Assembly: GCA_013416795.1 (NCBI GenBank) | Contig: RQSC01001231.1 | Coordinates: forward strand, 1 to 62,278 | Direction of reading: 5' to 3' | DNA from: Prasinococcaceae sp. CCMP 1430 | Taxonomy: Eukaryota > Prasinodermophyta > Palmophyllophyceae > Prasinococcales > Prasinococcaceae | DNA length: 62,278 nucleotides | Shown here: positions 10,756 to 21,437 of the stretch, one piece after another | Position numbering within the stretch: the first letter of the stretch is position 1 | How the letters are laid out: every line of letters starts with the position of its first letter | The notes under the pieces: model-generated | Seen by the model: only the letters and a program-made list of their open reading frames with translations | What the model was told of the DNA's origin: nothing | Database searches by the model: none | Position numbers and translations under genes: made by a program

Positions 10756-13700
10756 TCAGTCGGCGTCATCAAATACGGGCTCGGCCACGGGCTCGATCTC
10801 CGGCTCTACGGCCTCGAGGTTGGACTCCTCTGAGTCTGGATCGGCCTGAGGCGGGGGCGATTCCTCGACAGGCTCTTCTTCGGGCTCCTCCTCCGGTTCG
10901 GCTTCGGGCTGCGCCTCGGGAGGGGGCGATGCTTCGACAGGCTCTTCTTCGGGCTCCTCCTCCGGTTCGGCTTCGGGCTGCGCCTCGGGAGGGGGCGATG
11001 CTTCGACAGGTTCTTCTTCGGGCTCTTCTTCAGGCTCTTGCTCTGGCGGGGTGCCGTCAGGCACACCCAAAATGTCTGGAGAAGGGCATTCCCCGCAGCA
11101 GAAGCAGTCGTTCTTGCCTTCGCACGTGTCCAGCTTGCACTGGCCCTCGTGCCACACGCAGCCGCTAGTAATGGTGCAAACAAAACATGACGAGGCCACC
11201 TCACAACTGAAAATCGGGGGGCAGGTGCCCTCGCCAGAGTAGCACTCATCCTTGCCGTCGCAGGTATCCTGCTGGCACTGGCCGTTCCACCACACGCAGC
11301 CGTCCAACGGCGCACAAGCGTTGGTGCTGAACATCAGCGGTGTGACGGGCGCCGGGCAGATGTCGTCGCCAGAGTAGCAGTCCTGCTCCTTGCCTTCGCA
11401 GGTGTCTTCCCAGCACTGGCCGTCGTACCACACGCAGCCGTCCCACGGCGTACAAGCGTCACACGACTTGTAGTCGCCACAGACGGGAGCCGGGCAGATG
11501 TCCTCGCCGGAGTAGCAGTCATCCTTGCCGTCGCAGGTGTCCTGCTGGCACTGGCCGTTCCACCACACGCAGCCGTCCAACGGCGTACAAGCGTCACACG
11601 ACTTGTAGTCGCCACAGACGGGAGCCGGGCAGATGTCCTCGCCGGAGTAGCAGTCATCCTTGCCGTCGCAGGTATCCTGCTGGCACTGGCCGTTCCACCA
11701 CACGCAGCCGTCCCACGGCGTACAAGCGTCACACGACTTGTAGTCGCCACAGACGGGCGCCGGGCAGATGTCGTCGCCAGAGTAGCAGTCCTGCTCCTTG
11801 CCTTCGCAGGTGTCTTCCCAGCATTGGCCGTCGTACCAAACGCAGCCGTCCCACGGTGTGCACTGGCCGCACGACTTGTAGTCGCCACAGACGGGCGCCG
11901 GGCAAGCAGCGTCATAGCACGGGAAGTCGCTCTTGCCTTCGCAGGTGTCTTCCCAGCACTGGCCGTCGTACCACACGCAGCCGTCCCAGGAGATACAATC
12001 GCCGCACTTCGTGTAGTCGCCACAGACGGGCGCCGGGCAGATGTCATCGCCAGAGTAGCAGTCCTGCTCCTTGCCTTCGCAGGTGTCTTCCCAGCATTGG
12101 CCGTCGTACCACACGCAGCCGTCCCACGGCGTACAAGCGTCGCACAACTTGTAGTCGCCACAACTGGGAGGAGGTGGTGGGCACGTTGAGAGGCTGTCAT
12201 AGCACGTGTCCTCTGCGGCACACTGCACATCTGTGCACTCGATACCGTCCCACCAACAGCCAAGCCCGGAGCTCGTGCACGTGCTGCACAGATAGTAGTC
12301 GGCGCACGTCGGCGGCAAGCACTCCTGGGGAGCACCCCAGGGAACGCAACCACCCGACGAAGAGTCGCAGGGTTGGTCACTGCACCCTGACCCGTCCCAC
12401 CAGCACCCGAGTGCAGAGCCGGTACACGGGCCACACTCCGCGTAGTCGTCGCACGTTTGTGGTGTGCAGGTTTCGGGCTCGCTGTGACACCACTCCTGCG
12501 CGGGGTCGCACCCGACGTTTGTGCACACGCCATCGTACCACCAGCATCCCAGTGATGATGCCGCGCACGTGTTGCACTCCTTGTAGTCGGAGCACTCTGG
12601 CGGGGGGCAAGACCCGGAGGAATCGTAGCATTCGTCGGCGTCGCCGTCACAGGGCGAGTTTGTGCACGCTCCCTTCTCCCAGGAGCAGCAAGGTGGGGAA
12701 GAGCAGCCTGGATACGTGCCATCAGCGCATGTTGCACACGTCTTGAAATCCCAGCAGGCCGGCGGCGGGCAGGTGAAATCATCAGCAACGCAGCCAATCC
12801 CGGCGCACCCGGCTTGCTTGCAGTACCTCGCGTCGCCGTCCCAGAAGCAGGCCAGTTCCTGCGGCGCATCTGCGCACGCTGCGCAGTCGATGTATGCGCC
12901 ACACGGGTTCACTTCGGCGGGGCAGATGTCGTCGCCAGAGTAGCAGTCATCCTTGCCGTCGCAGGTGTCCTGCTGGCACTGGCCGTTCCACCACACGCAG
13001 CCGTCCCACGGCGTACAAGCGTCACACGACTTGTAGTCGCCACAGACGGGAGCCGGGCAGATGTCCTCGCCGGAGTAGCAGTCATCCTTGCCGTCGCAGG
13101 TATCCTGCTGGCACTGGCCGTTCCACCACACGCAGCCGTCCCACGGCGTACAAGCGTCACACGACTTGTAGTCGCCACAGACGGGAGCCGGGCAGATGTC
13201 CTCGCCGGAGTAGCAGTCATCCTTGCCGTCGCAGGTGTCCTGCTGGCACTGGCCGTTCCACCACACGCAGCCGTCCCACGGCGTACAAGCGTCACACGAC
13301 TTGTAGTCGCCACAGACGGGAGCCGGGCAAGCAGTGTCGTAGCACGGGAAGTCGCTCTTGCCTTCGCAGGTGTCTTCCCAGCACTGGCCGTCGTACCACA
13401 CGCAGCCGTTCCAGGGAAGGCAATCGACGCACGTCGTGTAGTCGCTGCACTGGTTGGCGTCGGCAGTGCAGCTCTCTGGCGTTGCCTGGCAGCCAATCTG
13501 ATCGGGGCTGCACGGTCCCGAGGCGCAGGCCCCGTCGTACCACACGCAGTCATCAGTGGCGGCGCATGCCAGGCAGTCGGTGTAGTCCTTGCAAGGGGCC
13601 GGGCACGAAGCTGCGTTGAAATCAGTATAACACTCAGAGCCGTCGACAGGGCAACCTCGTTCGCACCTCGCGCCCTTCGCCCACCATCCGCAGCCCGGCG

Positions 13701-16287
13701 ACGCCGAGCAGGCTGCACAATCGGTGTACTGGTCGCACTCAACGGTGTCTTCGCACTTCCCTGCATCCCAGCCGCACACCTCCGTGTTGCAGACGGAATC
13801 GCACACGTCGTCGGTTTCCCAGCCCGGTGCACAGCCCGGCGCGCAGCCACCGACGCAGACGTAGTTGTCCCAGGTACAGGCCTCGTTGTCGCACTCGGGA
13901 TGGCACCGCGCGTCCCAGACGTACTCGGGCAGGCAGCCTGGTGCGCAAAGGCACGCTCCGTTGTCGTACGCGCACGGGGCTACGTCGCACGCAGGGTCGC
14001 AAACGTCATTCTTGAGCAAGTCGGCCGTGCACCCGGGCGCACAATCCGGGAGGGCACAGTAGCCGTTGTCCCACGCGCACTCGTACGTGTTGCACTCATC
14101 CTGGCACACCCAATCTTTCAGCTTTTCGTAGGTGCAGCCCGGCGAGCACTCAGGTCCCTGCGAATCATCGGGAGGGGGCGAAGGTCGCTCGCAATCATTT
14201 GCGTCCCAACCGCAGTCCTTGTTGTTGCACAGGTCATCGCACTCGCCATCCCCGAGCCACCGTTTCTGGCAGCCAGGTGAGCAGAAGTCGCAATCGCCGC
14301 CATCCCAGTCGCAGTCTGCGTTGTAGCACTCGGGGTCACACCAATGATCTCCAGGCCAGTTCCACTTGCAGCCGACCTGACACGCGTACTGGTCGTTGCA
14401 CGGATCCCAGCCGTCCCCGGCGTCGAAATTGCAGCTGGCCACGTTGCACGCCTCCTGGCACACGAGGTCGTATGTCCAGCTCACTGGGCAACCAGGCGCG
14501 CATTCGGGCGCTGTCTGGCAGTCGACGCGATCGTAGTTGCCGCATGCTGGGCGCTGACACTCCCAGTCGCAAAAGCCGTCGGCAATGTAGTGCGGTGGGC
14601 ACCCCGGAGCGCACCAATCATCGCGGCTAGGGCTCGGCTGGGATGACGGACCGCCGCTGCCCGAAGGCGAGCTCGGCGGTGAAGAGGAGCCACCGGACGG
14701 CGAGGTCGGCGGCGGCGACGAGCCGCCGTACGATGGAGAGGTTGGCGGCGGCGACGATCCACCGGACGGCGAGGTTGGTGGGGGAGAACCCGACCCGGGG
14801 GGGGACGTTGGGGGTGTGCTTGCACCTCCATCATCGCCCTCGACCGGGATCTCCTCACCGCAGAACCCATCCAGTGACCCCGTCCACGGCGTCGCCGGAA
14901 TGGTAGTGTTCAGGTACCACAAACGCTTGCTGCAGTCGGTGTAGTAGACGCCGCCGCGCGAGTCGCAGGCGACACCAGTCGCACGCACGTCGGTGCGCAC
15001 GTCGTCCCAGGTGCCATCGCCCGTGTAGCGACGCAGCTGGCCGCCCTCGGAGTTGCTCTCAGTGACGTTGTCATTGTCCACGATCCACACACCGGCGCCG
15101 CACGCGGCGATGTCGCTGGCGTTCGCGCCGACCTTCACTAGATCGTCCTCCTCGAAGGGCGGGGGCAGTTGCCAGACGTCGCCCACCGGATCTACGTACC
15201 AGACGGTGTCGTTGCCGTCCACCGCCACGCGCTTCGCCCGCGTGAAGAAGAGCGGGGGATCCCACACGTTGAGGTCGAGGGGGCCGGACTCGCGCTTCCT
15301 GCGCAGGGGGCCGCCGCCGCCGCCGCCGAGCGTGAAGGGGTCAGCTCCTGCCGCCCACACGGACGAGTAGTCCGGTCCGCCGCAAGCGACGTCCTGGGTG
15401 CCATTCAGGCGCGGCTCGGGCACCACGCCCTCGTACGGGGGCGCCAGGCTGTGCAGACTGCCACCGTGGTTCACGAGCCACACGACGCCGCGGCCGTCGA
15501 CGGCGACACGCTTGGCATGAGTCTGGTTGTACGGAGCGCTGTAGTCTTCGCAACACAGCGACTGAACCAGCGCGCCGCCCGTCTCGTTGTCCTGCTGTGA
15601 GACGGCCACCAAGGGCGAGGTGATGATGGGTGGGAGCGATGCGGAACCCTGCAGGAGCGCTGGGCCAGTCTGCGCGGGCGGCGGCGTCGCGCCGGGAGTC
15701 GTCGACAGCAGCCACAGCTGCGTCTTGTCCGGGCCGCCAGTCGCCACCGCGTGCGCGCCCTTGTGGAGGCCACCGGTGGCGTTGGTGGGGTCAGGAGGCG
15801 GGTAGATCACGCGCGTGGCATTGTCGCACGCGCCGTCCGTCTCGCACACCGGGCACGACCACCACTCGCACGGCGGATCGATCACCGGCACGAAGTCGGG
15901 CACCGCCGGCGCGGGTGGCGGCGGGGGTGGGGGTCGCGGCGGGGGCGGAGACGCCGGCACGACGGGTGGCTTCGGAAACCCGGGTGCCGGTGTGATGACC
16001 GACTGCGGGTTCGTGGGCGGCGGACGCACGCCTGCGAAGCGCACGAATGCGCCGCGGGCGGAAGTCGGGGGTCGGTGGTAAGCGTGAGTTCATTGCATCG
16101 GCGAGTTGCGCACGCCGTGGGCACTCAACGATGGTGGCTCACGCCAATCGCAGCGCGCGCGCGCCAGCGCTCGCGCACCTGCCGAGGTCGGTATGGGCTT
16201 GGGGAAAACTATTGGCTGCGCCAGTGCCGGCTGCCCCACCACCGCGCCTGCGGCGGCCAGGAGGAGCGCCGTCGCACGTCCCGCCAT
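10756..16287 (-). CDS. Giant secreted propeller/LNR/Cys-module protein
   Basis: Exon 1 (16287-16179) encodes a signal peptide (MAGRATALLLAAAGAVVG). A 147-bp phase-1 intron (GTGCGC...GCAG) leads to one long exon (16031-10756), about 1,794 aa in all. Order: a Pro-rich stretch; a region of repeating RVAVDG...VWxV strands (about residues 118-421) that resembles a tectonin/NHL-like beta-propeller; a tandem SPPPTSPSG linker (about 440-507); about a dozen Cys-rich units such as CAPGCPPHYIADGFCDWEC (about 511-800) that match the Lin12/Notch repeat pattern with conserved Asp/Asn; more than 20 Cys-rich modules typified by CGDYKSCDACTPWDGCVWWN (about 801-1684); and an acidic Glu/Pro repeat tail. No C-terminal membrane span is evident, so it is probably a secreted matrix, scale or adhesion protein. 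Domain names are from pattern recognition; the function is inference. Confidence 0.85.
10860..11040. repeat. Tandem 66-bp repeats coding the acidic tail
   Basis: Three near-identical units on the minus strand encode EPEEEPEEEPVEASPPPEAQ-type repeats at the C-terminus of the giant secreted protein. Confidence 0.8.
11220..13430. repeat. Homogenised Cys-module coding repeats
   Basis: Units of roughly 130-140 bp recur in two blocks (about 11220-12180 and 12900-13430), often identical over most of their length. Two sub-types, WWNGQCQQDTCDGK and WYDGQCWEDTCEGK, are mixed in varying order. A more divergent set of modules lies between the blocks (about 12190-12890). Confidence 0.85.
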
Positions 16288-17197
16288 CGCCTCCGGCTAG
16301 AACCGCGTGCTCGATGCTCTCTTGCTGTCTCCTGTATCTCTCACTCCGTCTCCCTCTGTGCGTGCGTGCGTGAAGTCGTGTGTGCGTGTGTGCGTGTCCC
16401 TCCGACGTGCGCTCCTCCGAGCCGCGACGCCTCGCGCGGCGCCGGCGCCGCCCCCGCGGCGCGACCGCACGCCGCGCGCGCCGCGCGCGCCACCCGCGCG
16501 GCGTTCGCGCCGCCGATCGGAAGCTGTGCAGCGCACTCGAAAAACAGTGAGCAAAACGGCTGCGATGTGCTGCAGATACGCACCCGCATGCTCAATGCGC
16601 CTGTGCTGTGCAGCACCCGCGCCCCATCCCATCCCCCGTCCCCATCTCAGCCCGCTGAGCACCCCGCGCCCGTCGCGTGCGCGTGCGCGGCGCAGCACGC
16701 ACGCGCGGTCGCGCGCACCCTCCTGCATGCATGTGCATGCACACGTCTGTGGGCGCGAGGCGGCTGCGCGTAGCTTCCAAGGTGGGTGGGGTGGCGAGGG
16801 CCTGTCTGGTTACGCGGTTACGCGCCGGGTGCCGCGCTGCGCTGCGCGCGCGCGCGCCGCGTGCGCTGCTGGCGATTTCCGCGCGCGCGGTCAACCGCCG
16901 CGCAGCGCTGCCCGGATTCGGTTGGGCCTGTAAGTCAACGCCCGATGGAAGAAGGCCCCATCGACCAATAAAAAAGATCGGATCGAGACCTGGGGCAATC
17001 GGTACGGTCCCAGACAACGTTTGAGAAACACGTTGGCGGCTGGGGGCCCACGAGGGGGGGGGGGGGGGGGGGCGCACTGGCGCGAGGGAGGCACTGTGGT
17101 GTGGCACACGGCAGGGGAGACGAGCGCGCGCACCACACAGTCACGTGTGATAGACACGTTGGCGGCTGGGGCCCCACGAGGAGGGGGGGGTGGCGCT
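16288..17197. other. Low-complexity intergenic region
   Basis: CG-rich and GT-rich tracts, a long poly-G run (about 17046-17072), and two degenerate tandem units starting ACGTTGGCGGCTGGGG at about 17029 and 17157. No gene supported. Confidence 0.4.
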
Positions 17198-18351
17198 GGC
17201 GTGGGGGAGGCGCTGTGGTGTGGCACACACGGTAGGAGAGAACAGGGCGCGCACCACACAGTCGTTCTTATGTGAGGCGCATGTCGCGCGCCCAGGGCGA
17301 GAGCGCATGCTACGGTACCTGAGCGAGCGTGGGAAGGCTGCGCGTGCGGCAGCGAACGCGCCAACGATGGCAACGATCTCCATCCGACCCCGGGCGAGCG
17401 CGTCCAGGCCGGCTAGCCGTTGCCGGTAGGCGTGCTCGAGGTGGGTGCGAGCTTCCCGCCGTCTGGTTGCTCCTTGCGCGCGCTGTTCGACGCCTTCCCC
17501 TCCGGCATCGCGGTGGCTTCAGCGAAGAAACTCCGGCCGCTCGGCCCGTGCCATTGGTACATTTCGCCTGGCCACTGCGCAAGAGAGATCAGTCGTCGTT
17601 GGCCATCCGCCCGCGCGCAGCGCCCAGAGAGTGCCCCAGCAGGCCGACGATGCGGCACGCGCGCACGCGCGCACACGCCACACCAGCGTCAGCACGGGGG
17701 AGGGGGGCTCGTGCCGGCAAGTGCTAGTGGGCTCGCGACTATCGAGCGCACGCCAAACGGATGTCACGCAGACCGGCGTGGGGGAGGCGCTGTGGTGTGG
17801 CACACACGGTAGGAGAGAACAGGGCGCGCACCACACAGTCGTTCTTATGTGAGGCGCATGTCGCGCGCCCAGGGCGAGAGCGCATGCTACGGTACCTGAG
17901 CGAGCGTGGGAAGGCTGCGCGTGCGGCAGCGAACGCGCCAACGATGGCAACGATCTCCATCCGACCCCGGGCGAGCGCGTCCAGGCCGGCTAGCCGTTGC
18001 CGGTAGGCGTGCTCGAGGTGGGTGCGAGCTTCCCGCCGTCTGGTTGCTCCTTGCGCGCGCTGTTCGACGCCTTCCCCTCCGGCATCGCGGTGGCTTCAGC
18101 GAAGAAACTCCGGCCGCTCGGCCCGTGCCATTGGTACATTTCGCCTGGCCACTGCGCAAGAGAGATCAGTCGTCGTTGGCCATCCGCCCGCGCGCAGCGC
18201 CCAGAGAGTGCCCCAGCAGGCCGACGATGCGGCACGCGCGCACGCGCGCACACGCCACACCAGCGTCAGCACGGGGGAGGGGGGCTCGTGCCGGCAAGTG
18301 CTAGTGGGCTCGCGACTATCGAGCGCACGCCAAACGGATGTCACGCAGACC
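17198..18351. repeat. Perfect 577-bp tandem duplication
   Basis: 17198-17774 is repeated head-to-tail as 17775-18351 with a constant 577-bp offset and no difference seen by eye. On the minus strand each copy carries a plausible 3'-terminal exon: a pyrimidine-rich acceptor (CTGATCTCTCTTGCGCAG) followed by about 54 codons beginning WPGEMYQWHGPSGRSFFAEA and ending TPTGNG-stop (first copy about 17586-17413). I do not recognise the peptide, and no partner exon was found. Confidence 0.85.
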
Positions 18352-18387
18352 GTCTTGGCGTGCGCTGCGCGCCAGCGAACGCCGTCA

Positions 18388-20160
18388 TCACAGGCTGGCA
18401 CGTACCTCATCCTCGGGCACTCGGTGAATGGCGGCGAGATATCCGCGGAACTCGAAGTTATCCGCGTCGTCGGCAGCGTCCGCGCGCTGCATGCAGCACT
18501 CGGGCAGCAGAAGCCCCGTGAGACCCACTCCGAGGCGAGGGGGGGAAATCGGAGTCGAGGCTCCGTGCTGCTGAGGCCCCTGGCCCGCGTGGTCTCCGTC
18601 GTCGCTCGTGCGCCCCCCTACCTGCCTCACTACCGAATGCGCGGCCACGTTGAGGTTGGCGCAGAGGCATGTTTGCCGCCATGGCGCGTCGATGCCACTT
18701 GCGTACACCTCAACGCGGTTCTGTGGCCTGTCGCGCAACCATATGAGCGTGCCGTGGTGCTGGTAATTGATCATCGGCAGGCGAGGAACTACGTCGCCGC
18801 GGTGCACGAAGCGGAAACCGCGCAGCTGGGAAAACGAATCAAGCTCCGAGACAAAGTCGGGCGAACCCACGCGGGGGGCGCCGAAGGTGAACAGGTTGAC
18901 GTGCACATCTTCGGGAATGATCGCCAGCCTGAGCAGCCTGTAGGCCAGGATCGTGGCGAGCGCGCCCCCCAGGCTGTGTCCCATGAGGTACAGGTCAAAT
19001 TCCGGATTTTGCGTGGTGAGCTCCGAAATGCGGAGCTCGAGCTCCTTCGCGACTCCGCCGAAATAGTACGCACGATGAAAGCCTTCGTGCACGCGCGGAC
19101 CCTTGGAGCCACGCCTGTTCGCCACGCCAGTCTTGAGCGCGGACACATCAACACGGAGATTGGCGGCCGAGTCCGTGCCCCTGAAGACTACCATGATTGC
19201 GCGCAATGCGTGCGATGTGACGATGAGTGCGTTGACATCGGTCTCATCTTTCACTGACTTTGCCGTTGCAACGTACCATGCCCTGTCCGCGACGTGCCTC
19301 TGCCAGTTTTCCAAGGCAGGCAACACTGTGTAAGCAATAGTGCTGAGTGGCTCGACATCGAAGCCACGAGCGAAGTTGCGCAGCCGGCGCGCGGTGCATT
19401 CCTGAGTCGGATGATCGTCGGCACCCAGCAGCGAAGGAGGCGAGCCGCTGGGCTCACGCCGCGTGCTCGCGCGCTGCTGCTGCGGGGCCTGCGTCGCGTT
19501 CTCGTCCCCTCCGCTGCTCTCAGCTCCTCGCGTCGCCGCCACGAGCATTTCGTACTGAGTGTCACCACAAGATGCATCGCCCTCCTTATCGAGCTGCACA
19601 ATGTCACCGTATTTGTCGATGAATCCGTCCTCGGTGTAATAATATATGACATTGGAGAGGAGGCAGCACAGCAGGCAGATGTCTTTGGGCGGCACCTGAG
19701 GAGGGAGCCGCTTCCCATGCCAGATGCCTGCCTGGAAGTGGCTTTGCCTGTTGCGGAACGCGATGGACCCGCCCTCGCGCCAGATCGAGCCAATGCACCC
19801 ACGCCACATCTCGCGGATGAGACGCCAAGGAACGGCGAGAACGCCGAAAGTCGTGCGGAGCTTGGCTATCGTCTCGGAACCTGCCGAAGCTTCCTCCATG
19901 ATGTCACCCTCCTCTTGCTGACGACGCAGCTGGCGCGCTCGCCGCATGGAACGCGCGATGTAGTCCGAGTTTGCACCGGTGTCCCCACCACCGTCACTGC
20001 CGTCATCGTCTCCGGCCCTGCGACGTCTCGCCCTGTCGGCGCGTGCTTCATCGATCGCCTCGGCGACGGCGCTGACTTCGGGCGACGCGATGCGAACAGC
20101 CGCAGCGGCTGTTTCTACGACGGCACCTCCGACACGCGCCGCGGCTCGCCCCGCCCTCAT
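18388..20160 (-). CDS. Class 3 (sn-1 DAG-type) lipase
   Basis: A single-exon 590-aa protein. The lipase_3 nucleophile elbow GHSLGG places the catalytic Ser at about residue 396, followed by FTFGAPRVGSPDFV, whose Asp region is typical of the family. The RFVHRGDVVPRLP...YQHHGT block supplies the probable catalytic His. Upstream, VNALIVTSHALRAIMVVFRG is the usual lipase_3 strand leading to the oxyanion site. The N-terminal ~200 residues are charged (Arg/Asp/Gly-rich, then Glu-rich) and include a hydrophobic stretch CLLCCLLSNVIYYYTEDGF, which could associate with membrane. It probably hydrolyses acylglycerols or polar membrane lipids. The start ATG at 20160 opens the only long frame. The 577-bp tandem repeat ends just downstream of its stop. 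Confidence 0.9.
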   Translation of the reverse strand: MRAGRAAARVGGAVVETAAAAVRIASPEVSAVAEAIDEARADRARRRRAGDDDGSDGGGDTGANSDYIARSMRRARQLRRQQEEGDIMEEASAGSETIAKLRTTFGVLAVPWRLIREMWRGCIGSIWREGGSIAFRNRQSHFQAGIWHGKRLPPQVPPKDICLLCCLLSNVIYYYTEDGFIDKYGDIVQLDKEGDASCGDTQYEMLVAATRGAESSGGDENATQAPQQQRASTRREPSGSPPSLLGADDHPTQECTARRLRNFARGFDVEPLSTIAYTVLPALENWQRHVADRAWYVATAKSVKDETDVNALIVTSHALRAIMVVFRGTDSAANLRVDVSALKTGVANRRGSKGPRVHEGFHRAYYFGGVAKELELRISELTTQNPEFDLYLMGHSLGGALATILAYRLLRLAIIPEDVHVNLFTFGAPRVGSPDFVSELDSFSQLRGFRFVHRGDVVPRLPMINYQHHGTLIWLRDRPQNRVEVYASGIDAPWRQTCLCANLNVAAHSVVRQVGGRTSDDGDHAGQGPQQHGASTPISPPRLGVGLTGLLLPECCMQRADAADDADNFEFRGYLAAIHRVPEDEVRASL

Positions 20161-21437
20161 GATGGCCCACGCACAGCCTCGCCACGCGCTCGGGTCTCTC
20201 CCCCGGCCACTGGCGGCCAGTCACCCCCCAGTCACCCTCGCGGCGCCCGCCGTTTGCACGCAAAAATCCTGCGCCGCGCCGCGCGGCGCGGCGCCGGCCC
20301 CGCCCCGCGGCCTCGCCGCCTCGANACGCCCATCCGCGCCCCGCGGCCCGCGGCCCCGCCACGGCTGGCGCAGCCCCCGCAAGCGCCGCCGCGCGCCGTA
20401 GGCGCTGTGGCGCGCCCGCTGCCAGAGCGCCCGCGCGCGCGTCCAAAGCTACGTCCGTCGAAAAACGAACCCTAACCCAAATTCCAGCGCCCCGCCGGGA
20501 CGGTCCCTCTCAAACAAAGCCTCGATCCTGAGCCTGGCGTACTGATGGTAACACATCCATGTGGCTCCCGCAACCGTAACCTCCGACATGCTTCCATTCG
20601 TTTTGATGGGACGCCGCCCACTCTCACGGCGGTGCGTGAGGACACCGAGCCGCCGCCATTGTGTTTTAGGGCGAGCGCCCGGGGGTGCTCGTGAGGGTGT
20701 GCGCGGGGCGGGGGGCGCCACAGCTCGCGCGAGCGCTGCGGCGCGCGCGTTGGCTGTCACGTCGGCCGCGATGGGAGCGTAGGTAGGCCCGGAGGGCGCG
20801 AGCTCTCGCGCCGGCGCTCTCGCTCGCTCGCTCGCGCGCGGCGCGGCGCGGCGCGGCGGGAGGCGGGCTTTCGGCCGGTGCCGCGCCGCCTCATGCAGGG
20901 CCGCCGCGCACGACCGAGCGCCGAGAGCTGGTGGGCGCGGCGGTCCGCCGCGGGCAGTGAGCGCCGTCGTCAGGTGCGTGTCCCGCCGCGCGCAGAAGCA
21001 GCGACAGCGGCGACCGACGCCCGCAGTGATGACATACACTATTTTGCCGATTTCCCACTGAGGCCCTCGGGCCAGTGTCGACACAGTAGTATAAATCGTC
21101 TGAGCACAAGCACTCGCACGCCTCTTTGTTCCCCCTCTCTCTCTCGCGCTCTCTCGCGTGTGCGCGAGAGAAAGCGAGAGAGCGAAAGAGAGAGTCAGAG
21201 CCCGCCCCGTGCGCATCGAGCTCGCCCCGCGCATGCACTGACCCCGCACGCCGCCCTCATGGCCGTCGCGCGCTCGCATAGGGACCTGCATATGAGGCGG
21301 CCGGCCGCCGAATGGCGCTGGCACCGTCGGCGCAGCTGCCGAGGCCGCGATCGCCGCTGGCGCCTCTGTGCATGCCGTGCCGACACATCTTCGCGCGCAT
21401 GTTGTAAAATGTCAAAGTATCATATTACACGGAGCAC
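20161..21437. other. Long intergenic region with one N
   Basis: Extremely CG-rich from 20161 to 20410, with a single N at 20325. There is a short telomere-like stretch AACCCTAACCC at 20468-20478 and a CT/GA low-complexity tract at about 21128-21200. No gene supported. It should hold the lipase promoter and the 3' end of PabAB. Confidence 0.4.

Noticed and set aside
20449-21324. Minus-strand 291-aa frame upstream of the lipase
   Set aside because: Arg/Ala/Ser-rich, spans CG runs and CT repeats, no motif; also not started by a convincing ATG context.
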